Shown in pieces: positions 14,801-26,030 of a stretch of DNA of 64,000 nt. The number at the start of each line of letters is the position of its first letter. The stretch's first letter is position 1. Source of the DNA: Ciona savignyi (Eukaryota; Chordata; Ascidiacea; Phlebobranchia; Cionidae). The position numbers were made by a program, and so were the translations under genes. The stretch lies in contig CH003412.1 in the NCBI GenBank assembly GCA_000149265.1, positions 1,711,724-1,775,723 of the forward strand, read 5' to 3'. The notes under the pieces were generated by a model. That model was not told where the DNA came from. It was given only the letters and a program-made list of their open reading frames with translations, and ran no database searches.

Positions 14801-16872
14801 TAGCCATGACCTGTATCACCATTCTCTAAACAACTCCAATACAGTAAATTCCTCTTATATTCACCTTGACAACCTATATCAATATTTTTTACCTAAACAC
14901 ACTGGTAAATATCTTATATATAATGGTCATAATATTAAATGATAGATACCTTGAAGAAAGAGTTCTGATGACATCATGAATGGTGACGAGGGAACAATAA
15001 ATAAACTCCGGATCATCTGAGAGCCCATTGTACCAATATTTAATGTAGTCTCGAACAAGGTACTCCAGCAACTGTAATAATATGTCGTGCAATAAATAGT
15101 TATGTCAAACACAGTTTTGCATCGCAAGGCAGATCTAACCTGAAGGAACTAAACATTGTCAAAAAATGTGAGCTAATTATTAATATAACATTGGTATAAC
15201 AGGTTTGTTTTTACTATATAAAAAAAAACATTTTAAACAAGGGACGTCAAAAGTGTCAACTCAAAATTGTGAGCTAATTAAAACCATATTATTTTTTTGT
15301 ATGTTTGCTGATTATAATGCAATGTCTGTTTAAAAATAGACTGATTTTTAAATCAACCCAAGGAGGCAATTGTCTATTATTCTTAAATATGTATATAACA
15401 CAGCACAAACATACACTAGGATGGACGTTGATCATTGTCTGGTCTGGTGTCCTATGCAAATGTTTATGACACCAGACACTTCACCAAATCCATTCTTCAT
15501 ATTAAAATGAGATTAAGAGCAGCAGCAATTTCTTTAATCACAATAAACGAATGAAGATGAAATGGCTAAAACTAGGCGATGAACTATCAATGAGTAGCTC
15601 ACCTCATTTAACCTTTCATCGATTCCTCTCGAATTTGTTAAACGCTGATCGACTTTAAAACTTCGACTGGAGTAATCGGTCTCCAAAACCTAGTTAAGGC
15701 CAAATAAGGAAAATGTACAACTATGAACTATGGCATTTTTTTTTAATTCAAACAAGACTGTAAAAATGAGACCTGTGATCAGAGAAAGGCTAAAATCAAA
15801 AATAGAATGGTGAAATTATCTTGGTTTTACTGTTGTTCGCTCAAAATCAGTATTTGAAAAAGTATAGGCCTATGATTATCTTATAAATATATTTACAAAG
15901 TATATTATAAACAAATACTAACCAAACAAATAAAGGGGAACAACATATGCATTATGGTAATAAAATAAATTTAACTACCTTCACAATACCCTCGGATAAA
16001 TGTAATGCTTCTGGTGTTTTTGCAAACGTAAAAGCTGCAACACTTTTTCTTACACTTTCCTGGCTATGATCATACAGAATTGCTACAATCCTATAAGTAA
16101 AAAAAAATTTAACACGGTTTCAATACTGTAGTAATGTCAAATAAAGACTGTAAATTTATTACAAATACATGTACACTCCAACAGATGTAAATATACTGTT
16201 ACTACTAAAATTAAAGTAAACAATTAGAAAGGTCTAATAAGAAGTTGTTGGTAAAAAATTATTTTACTTTATAACATTTATCATACCTGAAGGGCCATAA
16301 TAGTTAGTAATTAGTATAATACTATTGTAAGCTGAATATCTTTATTCATAACATTTATTGTTCAATAAAAGCCAATAAATTAGACATTGCCAAAATATTT
16401 AGGTAGACCATATTTGGACAGTGTTTTACATTAATTTACTCATGAAATATATACATGTACCCATTAATTAAAGTAACTCATTAGTAATTTATAGTAGCTT
16501 TTTTAATGAGCTTCAAGGAAAAACCACTATGTGATTAAGAAATAGCTAATGCATGGCTTACCCGGCTAAGAAACAAAGCAGGTATAATGTTCCATACAGC
16601 AGACCAAGCAAACCAAATGTAAAAAATCCCAGCAGCAAAATGACCACTCCCCAATGGAATCCATTAATTGTGTTCGCAGATACGTTGAACTGTTAAATGC
16701 ATTTCAAAATGTTGTCAAATACAATTTACTGATATTCACGAATTTAGTTTGCATGCACATATATGATTTAATGCAGATGCTGGTGACATAGTAGATAATT
16801 TGCATTTAAGAAACGTGAAATGTCACATATAAGTTGTTATGTTTACCATGCCAATACACTTACCTCAGGCAT
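2890..16872 (-). CDS. SNX13: Sorting nexin-13 (RGS-PX1), 25 coding exons
   Basis: Exons in transcript order: 16864-16872, 16562-16689, 15979-16090, 15603-15689, 14950-15071, 14379-14487, 11258-11347, 10659-10766, 10063-10140, 9714-9797, 9159-9297, 8752-8861, 8310-8403, 7972-8085, 7662-7768, 7230-7334, 6946-7089, 6446-6515, 5789-5931, 5032-5238, 4500-4676, 3895-4083, 3512-3650, 3224-3368, 2890-3034. Total 2955 nt, 984 residues (human about 968). An N-terminal membrane segment (residues ~15-45, GVVILLLGFF) is followed by a PXA domain (~113-309, RDYIKYWYNGLSDD and DIDWQPYL), RGS (~405-550, GQAYLFFWLTVDGYR), PX (~604-720, FRRFREFYDLH and FPGKTFF) and a nexin C domain (~790-940, MDEVFNLKQQNQWLRR). 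The protein tethers at ER-endosome/lysosome or lipid-droplet contacts; Galpha-s GAP activity is reported for the family. The start exon encodes only MPE and ends in a consensus GAG|gtaagt. Exon 7662-7768 could have a different donor, with about 11 extra residues against human. Confidence 0.93.
4131..4309 (-). repeat. tRNA-derived SINE, family A, 5'-truncated copy
   Basis: This matches, in reverse orientation, the 3' two-thirds of the SINE at 49945-50240: the cccatgaatggggaaacc end, the gttaccgg core and the agaacccattaaatccgatggg block. It lies between SNX13 exons 3895-4083 and 4500-4676. The tRNA-like head is missing. Confidence 0.7.
5295..5439. mobile_element. MITE with pogo/Tc1-like terminal inverted repeats
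   Basis: The left end (cagtcacatctcattactat, from 5295) and the reverse complement of the right end (cagtcaaatctcgttactat, ending 5439) match over about 26 bp with few differences. CAGTCAAA-type ends are typical of pogo/Tigger-like elements. TA precedes the left end, but the right flank is aa, so the TA duplication is not intact. It has no coding capacity and lies in an SNX13 intron. Confidence 0.6.
5452..5714. mobile_element. non-autonomous hAT-type element
   Basis: The ends are caggggtttttaaac and, reversed, caagggttcttagcc. Perfect 8-bp target-site duplications, ttatagag, flank it at 5444-5451 and 5715-5722. An 8-bp duplication is the hAT signature. A related, more degraded copy in reverse orientation is at about 53081-53432. 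It is non-coding and only 12 bp from the neighbouring MITE. Confidence 0.8.
6700..6925. mobile_element. degraded hAT-type MITE related to 25773-26022
   Basis: It shares with the 25773-26022 element the blocks gcaacctg, gcggctctt, ttgctactgtagcaag followed by cttaataagtataat, and gcggct-ctattgattttt. The left end is degenerate and no duplication is visible. The right side runs up to about 20 bp from SNX13 exon 6946-7089, so it supplies part of that exon's downstream intron. Confidence 0.6.
11348..14378. other. large AT-rich SNX13 intron (3.0 kb)
   Basis: By far the longest SNX13 intron. It is AT-rich with long T and A runs. A diverged direct repeat is visible: ggttttaagtgtccaactgt near 12739 and ggttttaaatatccagctat near 12979. 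No exon consistent with the SNX13 family, and no other gene, was recognised. Confidence 0.5.
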
Positions 16873-17575
16873 TCCCTTTAACCAACATTCCAATTAAAGG
16901 AAGTTTACATGGAAACAATTTTTATGTGGCTTTGGTAACATCAGCTCAAAAACATTGAAATTATTTTGACTACTTCTGCAATAATCTGAAAGACTGACAA
17001 ACAAATTTAGTCTAATTCATACATTAAACTAGTACCAGAAATAGCATAAAAAAACTGATACTGTAACATAATGATTCATTAATTCTTTTGAGTCAATATT
17101 TATAGACCAAATGAAGAACTGGTATGCCTAATTGACAAAAAATAAATATGAACGTCTAAATCTGGAAAATGAAAAGCACGAAATAACTTGTCAGTAATAG
17201 GATATCATGACTTGAGATGGCAGCACACAGCAAAACGGAAGTTGTAAGTAAACTAAATAATTAATTCTGTCCCGAAAGCGTAACCGATATTTTTGACACA
17301 AACAGATTTGAGACAAAAGAGTTGTATCAGTAAAAAGCACCCCACATAATTAACCATTTCAAAATAAAATTCAGGCACAAGTAATATACAGTATGCATTT
17401 AATGCATGATGAAAAAATTGAACTGCCATGTGGTTTTACAGTAAAAGTAACTTATGCAAACTTCATGATTGTTGGAACAAACTATTACTGAAAATGTAAG
17501 GCTGGCAACGAATAAAAAAAGAAATATGTGTAAAGATACACGAGTTTTACTGAAGTTGGTCCTGGTAAATAAATT
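16873..17575. other. intergenic region between POLR3A 3' end and SNX13 start
   Basis: About 0.7 kb separates two genes transcribed in the same (minus) direction. It would hold the POLR3A 3' UTR and the SNX13 promoter or 5' UTR. No clear AATAAA on the minus strand close to the POLR3A stop and no TATA element were seen. The gap is longer than typical spacing in Ciona polycistronic units, so an operon is not supported. Confidence 0.4.
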
Positions 17576-20500
17576 TTACGTCAATACAGTGTTTAAATGA
17601 AGTTCCGGTTGGTCAAATATTAAATTCCTTCTTTCACCTCTCACTTTCTTTACTGGTTTATGAAGCAACTTGAACACACCTGTCCCAATGTTCATTGGTA
17701 TGCCCATAATAATACATTCCGATACACCCGTAATAACATCAGTCTGTCCATAATATGCAGCATCAAACAAATGATCGGCTGTTTTTTCAAATGAAGCTAG
17801 CATAAGTACGCTTTCCTTCATTCGAGCGAGTCCATAACGGGTTATACCCAGCACCTCACCTTTGTAGGTCATCAAATCCGCCAGTAACATAAGATGTCGG
17901 CGATCTATGCTCATGCCGTGGCTTACCATTGTGTATTCCACTTCGTTTATGATGGTTTGCCTGGCTGCTTCGATACCAAGACATCGCTCCACCTCTATTG
18001 TGTTGTTCGATGTTGTACGCTCGCCGGCTACACCTGGGATTGCCATCACACCCCCCAAATCATTGCCTTCTACCAGAAGTTTGTACTTCTCCTGTCCGGC
18101 ATCGGACTCATCAATGTGAATGACTGCACGAGAAACAGCATGTAAACCTTGCACTACAACCTTTGGCATTGCCTCCTTTAGCATCTGAACGATGTTGTAT
18201 AAAGATTGCTTTGCGTTTGCAGCAGGATGGACGGTGAGGATGTCTTTACATTGAATTACGACTTGATTAGGTTTTATTGGAAGCCTGGAAGTACAAAGGT
18301 TATAGCGCACAGTGTCAGCATTTACCTCAATTTTGAGCAGCCGACACCTTTGAAGGTCAATTTTAATCAGAATGTAGCAATCATCTGGCTGATAAACTTC
18401 TTCCATTAAAGAACATATTTCACTTAAAGTTGTTTTTTCAATGCGCCCTTTAGCAATACGAGCTATGTCAGCATCTTTATCATTAGTTAAATGGGCAGTA
18501 ATAATTGGGGTGCTTATGTTTTTCGAGGCATTGATTATTTCTTTGATTCTAGGTACTCCAAGGGTAATGTTCATAGATGCAACTCCAGCAAAATGAAAAG
18601 TCTTCAGTGTCATCTGAGTTCCTGGTTCTCCAATACTTTGCGCGCACAGCGCTCCAACAGCTGTACCCGGCTCCAGTCGGGATTTCATGTACTTTGAACA
18701 AGCCATATTGATGAACTCTTGAAGCTGCTTGGATGTAATCCTTTGTAGTTGATACAGAACTGCTGGCTGTGTTTTCCCATTGTCATTTATGCCATATCTG
18801 GTCCGACATTTGGTCAAATCTTCAGCATACTTGTTGATAAAATTCAGCAAATCTTTGCGGAAATCATCAGAAATTTCCGATTTCTTTTTTAGGAGATCTT
18901 CTGCTTGTGATTTGATGTACTTTTCACATAGTGGTTTCTTGTGAGTACACTGGAAATTTGCTTGAACGACTTGCAACACTCTGTTGAAATCAACAGGCCG
19001 ATTTTTTCCTTCCATATCTGTTGGATCTAAGCCATCTTCCCCATACACAAACTGGACCACGTCTTTTGTTGATGTTCGAACAGTAAGATCGTAATGACCA
19101 CACAAATCTTCAAGTGATTTAACCAATCGACGTTGCATGTAACCAGTCTCAGCTGTTTTCACAGCAGTATCAACAAGGCCTTCTCTGCCACCCATGGTGT
19201 GGAAGAAGAATTCCGTTGCAGTCAAGCCGGAGTAAAAACTGTTTGCTACAAAGCCACGAGCAGCTGGATCTTTTGAATGCTTTTCAAAGTGAGGTAATGG
19301 TCTGTCTTCAAATCCATTGGGGACTCTGTTGCCTCCAATAGCTTGCTGCCCTACGCAAGCTATCATTTGGGAAATATTAATAAAGGAGCCTTTTGATCCA
19401 CATATTGCCATTATGAGAGGAGTGTTGCTCTTGTCCATTTCTTTTAAGCATGCCTTTCCAGCATAGTCTCTAATTACTGACAACTCCTTCAAAATTACAG
19501 CTTCCAAGGTTTGCTCTGGAGTGCATCCGGGCTGAGAAGGTAGTTTACCACGGGACAACGCAAGGATAAACTCATCACACTTTTTGTAACCTTCTGTAAG
19601 CAATTGATGTTTTGCCTGCAATAGTCCTTCACCAGGAGTGACATCTCCAATTCCAATTGAAAAACCACGATTGCTCAGATAAATAGGACAGATACGAGCT
19701 AGCCTCCACATGGCATCTGCAGCAACTTTTTGTCCATAATCCCGTAATAATATGTAGAAGATGTTGTTCTTTGAACCAGAACCCAATGTTGATTTATCCA
19801 TTGCACCAGCTAAAAGTTGAGAATTGTAAATGACAATGTAAGAATCGTTGTAACATAAGTCTTCGCCTTTGCCGCAGTACTGCTTGCCCTTCGCACGTAA
19901 ACATGCCTTTATTGGGCTCTTTTTATTCGGTTTTAGAATAAGGCTGAATATCTGCTTACCAGTCCATAAAGTAGAAGGCTTGATAATGCACGGAGGTGGC
20001 AAGTCTATCTTGGTTGTTCGATCTTCATATGCAATGATGTAACTTATAAGCCTAGCTGCTTGAGCCCTACTGAAGAAAACATCTTTTTGTGTGAGTAAAT
20101 AAGCAGCAGTGATGAAATCTTGAATGGCAGCAATCAGTGGTTCACCATTGCGAGGGGTAACCATGTTGTTCTTGGTACCCATAAGAAAGAGGGCTTCTGC
20201 TTTTGCTTCTTCAGTTTGTGGCAGATGTAAGTTCATCTCATCTCCATCAAAATCAGCATTGTATGGATTGCACACACACTCATTGAATCGAAAAGTTCTA
20301 TGATTTGCTACTTTGGCAAAGTGTGCCATGATGCTAAGCTTATGTAAGGAAGGCTGTCTGTTAAACAAACAAACATCCCCATCCATCAGGTGACGCTCTA
20401 CTATGTCGCCGTATCGCAATTCATTTGCTATTTTTTCCCGGTTTCCATACTTAAGAAACCGTTTCATGTTGTTGTGCCTCTGTTGAATAAAGTTGGCACC

Positions 20501-21751
20501 AGGATGTTTATCACAGCCGTTCATTACTATTTTTCGCATCAGCGCAATATTGCTTTTAGTTACTCGCTCTGGGTAAGTGAGCACCTTTGCTACATGAACT
20601 GGCACTCCAACTTGATCAATTCGCAAATTAGGATCTGGAGATATAACAGTGCGTCCCGAAAAATCCACACGCTTTCCTGATAAATTTCCTCGGAACCGAC
20701 CTTGTTTTCCTTTGAGTCTTTGCACAAATCCCCTTGTTGCTTTCTGAGGTTTCATATTGAATGGAATCCCAGATAGCTCACTGTTTATATAGAGTGCACA
20801 TTGAAGCTGCAAGAAGTCCCAATCCTCCATTATCATTTGAGACTTTGCACCTGTCGCCCTGTGCTTCTGAATCACGTCATTGAGGAAAATTATTTCGGTA
20901 AGTTTCATCGTCAAATCATCCTCGTTTGTGCCAGATTTTAAATCGGTGACAACCGATGGTCTGATACACAATGGTGGAACAATAATGCGAGTGATAATAA
21001 GATCCTCAGGTCTACTGGCTTTTGAATTCATAACAAGTAAGGGAAGATCCCTGTTTGGTATATTTCTAAGCAGCTCCAATACCACTAGTGGATTGAGATC
21101 TTCCTGGGCTCGATGAACAAAGTTGTCCAACTCCTTGTTGTGTTTCACTGCAAGGCTGAATGATTGGTAGAATTCTTCAATTTCAGGACGAATGATCTTT
21201 TTTGTTGCACTCTTATACTTTTCATGTACTATCTTCAGCAATCCACATTTTTTTACCGTTCCATTCATAGCACCGCAATATAAACATGTGGTACATTTTC
21301 TTGCTTTGGTGTGAATTTTCTTTCTCAGTGATCGTAACTGAAGATATGTGAGACCAGGTCGCTTTAGAGTGTCTTTATAAGCGTGCTTCTCGTCTTCTGT
21401 CAACATAACCCGACTGCATGATTTGCATATCATTTGGAGAATATTCATAACTGATCTAAAATAACCTGCATGAAAGCATGGAAGTTCTAGATCAACATAA
21501 CCATAATGACCAACGCATTCAGCTAGGTTTTTACCACAGCTGTCACAGTTTTTATCCTTTTGGCTTGTCCCCATACGTCTGTCAAGTACACCAAACTCTA
21601 CGGCTTGATGACTCAAGTCTTGGCTGTAAAGATTCTTGCTTACACAGTGAATGTGAGAGTACTGCCTCATTTCCTGCGGAGTTTGAACACCAAAACATAC
21701 TTGGCTTATTTTTTTAGCCACATCAGTTCCACGGTATTGTTCCTTCACCAT
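17576..21751 (-). CDS. POLR3A: DNA-directed RNA polymerase III subunit RPC1, single exon
   Basis: One open frame of 1391 codons covers the whole protein (human RPC1 is 1390 residues) and is colinear from the [20 protein letters not shown] start to the end. Landmarks are the N-terminal zinc cluster ([17 protein letters not shown], about residue 69), the active-site metal loop [10 protein letters not shown] (about 497-506), the bridge-helix region [17 protein letters not shown] (about 852) and the trigger-loop region [18 protein letters not shown] (about 1035). It is the catalytic largest subunit of Pol III, which makes tRNA, 5S rRNA and other small RNAs in the nucleus. The start is fixed by family conservation of the first residues and by an acceptor 4 nt upstream. 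There is no intron in 4176 bp although the neighbours are split every 100-200 bp. No frameshift or stop, so it looks functional. Confidence 0.98.
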   Translation of the reverse strand: MVKEQYRGTDVAKKISQVCFGVQTPQEMRQYSHIHCVSKNLYSQDLSHQAVEFGVLDRRMGTSQKDKNCDSCGKNLAECVGHYGYVDLELPCFHAGYFRSVMNILQMICKSCSRVMLTEDEKHAYKDTLKRPGLTYLQLRSLRKKIHTKARKCTTCLYCGAMNGTVKKCGLLKIVHEKYKSATKKIIRPEIEEFYQSFSLAVKHNKELDNFVHRAQEDLNPLVVLELLRNIPNRDLPLLVMNSKASRPEDLIITRIIVPPLCIRPSVVTDLKSGTNEDDLTMKLTEIIFLNDVIQKHRATGAKSQMIMEDWDFLQLQCALYINSELSGIPFNMKPQKATRGFVQRLKGKQGRFRGNLSGKRVDFSGRTVISPDPNLRIDQVGVPVHVAKVLTYPERVTKSNIALMRKIVMNGCDKHPGANFIQQRHNNMKRFLKYGNREKIANELRYGDIVERHLMDGDVCLFNRQPSLHKLSIMAHFAKVANHRTFRFNECVCNPYNADFDGDEMNLHLPQTEEAKAEALFLMGTKNNMVTPRNGEPLIAAIQDFITAAYLLTQKDVFFSRAQAARLISYIIAYEDRTTKIDLPPPCIIKPSTLWTGKQIFSLILKPNKKSPIKACLRAKGKQYCGKGEDLCYNDSYIVIYNSQLLAGAMDKSTLGSGSKNNIFYILLRDYGQKVAADAMWRLARICPIYLSNRGFSIGIGDVTPGEGLLQAKHQLLTEGYKKCDEFILALSRGKLPSQPGCTPEQTLEAVILKELSVIRDYAGKACLKEMDKSNTPLIMAICGSKGSFINISQMIACVGQQAIGGNRVPNGFEDRPLPHFEKHSKDPAARGFVANSFYSGLTATEFFFHTMGGREGLVDTAVKTAETGYMQRRLVKSLEDLCGHYDLTVRTSTKDVVQFVYGEDGLDPTDMEGKNRPVDFNRVLQVVQANFQCTHKKPLCEKYIKSQAEDLLKKKSEISDDFRKDLLNFINKYAEDLTKCRTRYGINDNGKTQPAVLYQLQRITSKQLQEFINMACSKYMKSRLEPGTAVGALCAQSIGEPGTQMTLKTFHFAGVASMNITLGVPRIKEIINASKNISTPIITAHLTNDKDADIARIAKGRIEKTTLSEICSLMEEVYQPDDCYILIKIDLQRCRLLKIEVNADTVRYNLCTSRLPIKPNQVVIQCKDILTVHPAANAKQSLYNIVQMLKEAMPKVVVQGLHAVSRAVIHIDESDAGQEKYKLLVEGNDLGGVMAIPGVAGERTTSNNTIEVERCLGIEAARQTIINEVEYTMVSHGMSIDRRHLMLLADLMTYKGEVLGITRYGLARMKESVLMLASFEKTADHLFDAAYYGQTDVITGVSECIIMGIPMNIGTGVFKLLHKPVKKVRGERRNLIFDQPELHLNTVLT

Positions 21752-21770
21752 ATTTCTGTTACCTACAGCA
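21752..21770 (-). promoter_or_regulatory. splice (probably trans-splice) acceptor before the POLR3A start codon
   Basis: On the minus strand the sequence reads ctgtaggtaacag followed by AAAT and the ATG. The AG at 21757-21756 is four bases before the start. Such a short leader with an acceptor is what a spliced-leader trans-spliced tunicate mRNA would show. A conventional 5' UTR intron is the alternative. Confidence 0.5.
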
Positions 21771-22054
21771 TAATATATTCAAAACCTTGAATCAGTAAAA
21801 TATCTCTGGAAAGGTTTAACAAAATGTAGAAAATTGGATATACACAATCGGGTAATATATTATCAAGCACCAATGGTAATTGTACCGGTAACTAGCATAA
21901 AACACAATCTCTTATAAAGCACAAATTTTAATAATTTTTGATGTTATAAATTAGTGGTGTACATTGTTCTGATACTGTGTTGGGTAAAATCAACTTTTGG
22001 AATTTTGTTTACATTATTTAAATAATTGCACCGGTTATATACTTATATCACAAC

Positions 22055-22703
22055 TAGGGATGCACAAACTAGAATATCGAATCTTTCGGATTCGAATCCA
22101 AATATTACGTTTATTTCGAATAATTGGATTCGAAATAATTAGGGCTGTGCAAGAACCCAGATTCTTATAACCGTTAACCGATGTTTTGCCTAGTGTTCTC
22201 TCTCGCTAGTACTTAGTAATGGGAAGAACATGGGAAAAACGCGCGCGTGAGTGCGTCATAGGTCCTGTATTGAATATAGGTCAAAGTAACCCTAGGTCAA
22301 ACCGCCGATCAAAGCAATAAACACCGCGACGAATCTTAGAAAAGCGGCGCTGCAGTTAGCAACGCCAAGACCTACAAAATCATACCAAGTCGATACGATC
22401 TTGAGGGCTCGATCGTTACTGGTATCATCACTGAGGCCTACTACAAGTCAACTGCGCGGTCTTTAAAAAAGAAAAACCACCATATAACTTGTATTGTTAC
22501 CATGCGCTGTTGTAGGCGTGAAAAACGAACACAGTCGGTTAACCATATCCCGATTTTATTGGTTAACCGTTAACCAATTGCAGCAGCGTTGATTACAACG
22601 GATATTATAAGTATGTAATCACACTGGCCAAAGAGGTAGTCAATATAGAATAGAATTCGATATTCTGGATTCGAAATAACTATTCTGTGCATGTGCATCC
22701 CTA
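22055..22703. mobile_element. non-autonomous hAT element, 649 bp
   Basis: The termini are tagggatgcac (22055-22065) and gtgcatccct plus a (ending 22703). Perfect 8-bp duplications atcacaac flank it at 22047-22054 and 22704-22711. Inner subterminal copies of gaatatcgaat and gattcgaaataa repeat at both ends. A further inverted motif (gttaaccg and cggttaac) lies in the interior. No transposase frame is present. Confidence 0.85.
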
Positions 22704-22876
22704 ATCACAACTGATTCTCACCGCGGGTCATAACATGCAGACACCTAAAATAATTGCATTTATGTCGCTTCATATTTGACTTTGCTTGTCGGGCAAAATC
22801 AGTCAATCCCTGTTTATACCTTCCTCATTGAAGCTATGTGTTGTTATAGAATTGCACACTTTATGGTCATTAAGGG

Positions 22877-23062
22877 GGAAAACTAAAAAAAGAGAAAGAG
22901 GTAAGGAGGGAAACTGCTTACTCAAACTATGGAAACTAATTTTAACCCTGCCCTAAACACTTATCTCAACCCTAGAACTAACCTTCCAACCCCAAGTTAA
23001 AAACTAACTATAATGCCCGAATCTTTATTTTCAGTGTGCAGTTTCCCTCCTTTTAGTTTTCC
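22877..23062. repeat. foldback element with telomere-like interior
   Basis: The left arm holds ggaaaactaaaa and aggagggaaactgc separated by a 15-bp insertion. The right arm at 23038-23062 is the reverse complement of both blocks joined. The interior (about 22940-23000) is rich in degenerate taaccct/caaccct units, that is, TTAGGG-like on the other strand. A second foldback with the same kind of interior is at 33680-33898. Confidence 0.55.
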
Positions 23063-24443
23063 ACCTTATAAGGTTTCTTTTTCTTGTTTTAAACAACCAA
23101 TTGTCCGAGTTCTAAATAAACATGACTTTACCCCTTAATGTGTCCTTGATCATTAGCCGATGTCAAATTACTCGGAATTTCTTTTCAATGTAGTTAAACT
23201 TGACTTACTATATGTGTATATTATGTAACACAGATTTCGTAATTATACTAAAACTTATAGTATTCCACAGTTTAGTAAACACCCGACTATCAGTACAGTA
23301 GTACTTGCTTTCCAACACAAACAGTGATATTTCACTTGTACAAGTCTTAGAGATAAGTCATTATTGTTCACCATGTCCTACCACATGATTTCCATACTCA
23401 GAAAAAAGCAGAAAACAATGTTTTTTTAAATACAGGCTAAGTTAAAAGGTAGATCCTGATATAAAAAGGACTTCCCTAATTAGTTGAAAAAAATAATAGA
23501 GAGGGTGGATTTGCATCACAAATAGTCAAATATAAAGCAATCGGCTACAAAGGTATAATTTCTAACTCCTTAATTAATATAAAAACGATAAGAGAAAGAG
23601 CTCTAGTGGACACGCAAAAGTTACTTTGATAATTCGAACCAAATATCTAAGTGGTTAGGAAAGCATATAAGAAAGAACGGTATCAGTGCTACATATTTAT
23701 GGTCATATATATCATAAAGACGGTATCAGTGCTACATATTTATATGAAATCACTTGAGCAAAAATAATAAACTGAAAAAAAACGACGATAAAAAACAAAA
23801 AAATAAAGTCATGTAACTGTTTACTGTCAGGTAAAAAGAATGGGGTTTTGAAAGAACCAGAGTAATCTGCGAGCTTAAACTTATTGCTACCTAATGAGAG
23901 TTTTTATAGAAAAAGACAATCTACGCAATCCTTAACCTGGTTTCTTTAAACAATTCTAAATGCAAATTGACTTGTGTGCTAAGATAACTACGGAGTTTTA
24001 GCTTTTTCTTTTATCAACTTCCAAGTCCCAACTACCACGAAGAAGAATATTATGTGACTTTCCATCACAACACTTACTTGCAACACATGACATAACAATT
24101 AAAAACCGACAATTCCCATAATCAAACTACGTTATACAGACCTCTTATACCTCTATGAGCTCATAATCCCTTTTTTAATAATAACTTTAACCCGAACACT
24201 GTAGGTAGAATTGGAAATCTATAATTGCTATTATGGACCTTGCACGGATTTTTTCACATATGAAATAGATAAATAGAACATTTACCCATATCACTTTGTA
24301 CTATACTACATTTTACATTAGTAGTGGTTTTTCATGATAGCAACGGGACCAGAAATATATATGCCAGATTCCAATTTTAAGTATGGTTAAGTTGTCATTG
24401 TCCGCGATAACATGTGGTAATTGTGATAATCGATGAATAAAAG
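23063..24443. other. non-coding intergenic sequence
   Basis: AT-rich, with no recognised gene. A direct duplication of gacggtatcagtgctacat (plus following tattta) occurs near 23678 and 23721. No promoter or RNA gene could be assigned. Confidence 0.4.
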
Positions 24444-25181
24444 TAGGGCTGCAACGATATATCGATAATAAGTACTCAGCTACTTTTGAGTATCGTAAAA
24501 GTTTATGCACTCACTAACGCATTCAAGTCTGGCCGGTTAGTCTGGCGGTTAAGTGGGTCGCCTTTCAATCGAAAGGTTGCAAATGCGAAACTGGTCGCTA
24601 GCTAGTCGGTTGTGTCCTTGGGCAAGGCACTTTACGGACATTGCCTGAACCCAGCGGATTAATGGGTTCTACCAAATGAAGGAACGTGTCTATTATATAC
24701 AACACACTGAAAAAGCTCTGGTAACCCGACGGTGGGCGCGAGGTGATCTGACGATTGCCCGTTTTTGACCCTACAAAAACTTTACTACAAAAATATAATT
24801 ACTACAAAAACCTTTCGAACGCAAATTACGCAATATTTACGAACTAAGCTTATCTGCGTCTGGCAATGCTTTTGTTTCTGAAGGAAATACATGGCTGATG
24901 GCTTATTCGTTTAGTATAGGTATAATACGTGGTAAGGTTTTACACGTCGGTTTGTAAGCTTATTGCAAAAATTAAGAATAATTAAAAGGATAAACTCATT
25001 TATAAGCCTTATTTAATGACAAACTGTAGTTTTATTTTCATTAAGAAACGCATTTCAATCCATTAAAGACGTTTCGTTTATAATTTGTGAATTCCCCCAT
25101 GTTTACTAGCGATAATCGCGATTATCGCGATACGTGACCAACGATTATCATTACGTTTTAATAAGTATCGTTGAAGTACTA
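24444..25181. mobile_element. hAT-like element carrying a nested SINE
   Basis: The left end tagggctgcaacga (from 24444) and the reverse complement of the right end, tagtacttcaacga (ending 25181), match at 10 of 14 positions. Flanking 8-mers aataaaag and aataaaaa match at 7 of 8. TAGGGCTGCAACGAT is a common hAT terminus. Subterminal gataatcg-type repeats support one unit. The SINE at 24528-24770 lies inside it. Confidence 0.5.
24528..24770 (+). repeat. tRNA-derived SINE, family A, with intact head
   Basis: The tRNA-like head starts at ggccggttagtctggcggtt (A-box region), followed by aaaggttgcaaatgcgaaac (B-box region). The conserved body has gtccttgggcaaggcactt, gaacccagcggattaatggg and gaaggaacgtgtctat. 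It ends at gacgattgcccgt and lacks the 3' block present in the 49945-50240 copy. The composite structure recalls the tRNA-derived SINE reported from Ciona (Cics-1); identity was not tested. Confidence 0.8.
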
Positions 25182-25253
25182 AATAAAAAGTCGATTAAAG
25201 TGACGCTGTCACACAGATTTCAGCTGTTATAATAGCTAGGATATACAACAGTA

Positions 25254-25350
25254 CGATCGTGTGGGCTTACGATTAACGCGACCGACACATATACCAACTA
25301 TATAAAAAACGGTCATAGGATCTAGCCCATCTAATCATGGATTTCAGCCT
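25254..25350 (+). repeat. tRNA(Ser/Leu)-like SINE, family B
   Basis: It shares the ttacgattaacgcgaccgac head, the tatataaaa spacer and the agcccat motif with the copy at 62-165. The B box is eroded (catggatttcagcc). Confidence 0.45.
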
Positions 25351-25772
25351 TAGCCTAACATAAAAGGAATTTGCAGATATATTATCGTCGGATAACCTGT
25401 TTCCATGTTATCCTACAGTTAACGAAGTCATATTATAATAATAAACAGGTTGGAGTCATTGCTAGGCTACAATATTAATCAACACATTATTTCACTGGTT
25501 TTATCGAACGTCCCATTAATTAAATAGCTACAACATGGACACAATCAAAGTAGGCTTTATCCGTCGCTTAAATCTAGTGAATTATAGGGTTGAATAGTTG
25601 CAATGTCTCAATCTTCTGCAACACATAATACAGTATCGGCAACTGTACAATGGGAACGATTGATCACCTGATTAAAGTTGCTAAGGGTGGCATTGTGGCA
25701 CCACGAAGTACCAATCATGTGATCCTTTACCAATGGAACAAGCAGGACGTATACGACAAATTTCTGCGAGAC

Positions 25773-26022
25773 CAGGGGTCGTCAACCTGCGGGTCCTTAA
25801 ACCTTCTGATCCAGCTCTTATTTAATTTAATTGCTACTGTAGCAAGCACTTAATAAGTATAATACCCTTACATAAGTAAAAAACAAACAGAAAAACACTC
25901 GCGCATTTATCTCATACACCGTTTTTCTTTTATTCTTAGCTTTGCGGCTCCTAGTGATTTTTATTTTGTGAATGAAATATCGGTTAAAAAAATCCTTAAC
26001 CGCAAAAGGTTGCCGACTCCTG
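25773..26022. mobile_element. hAT-type MITE, 250 bp
   Basis: The termini are caggggtcgtcaacct and, reversed, caggagtcggcaacct. Flanking 8-mers tgcgagac (25765-25772) and tgctagac (26023-26030) differ at one base, consistent with an aged 8-bp duplication. Inner blocks such as tgcggctcctagtgattttt match the element at 6700-6925. Non-coding. Confidence 0.75.
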
Positions 26023-26030
26023 TGCTAGAC

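Noticed and set aside
16873-21751. POLR3A-SNX13 operon
   Set aside because: Same strand, but the gap is about 0.7 kb, too long for the typical tunicate operon spacing, and no internal trans-splice site was confirmed.
25650-25853. 67-codon frame (MGTIDHLIKVAKGGIV...) running into a MITE
   Set aside because: Its 3' part is the hAT MITE; removing the MITE leaves a short frame with no recognisable family, and an overlapping frame is equally open.
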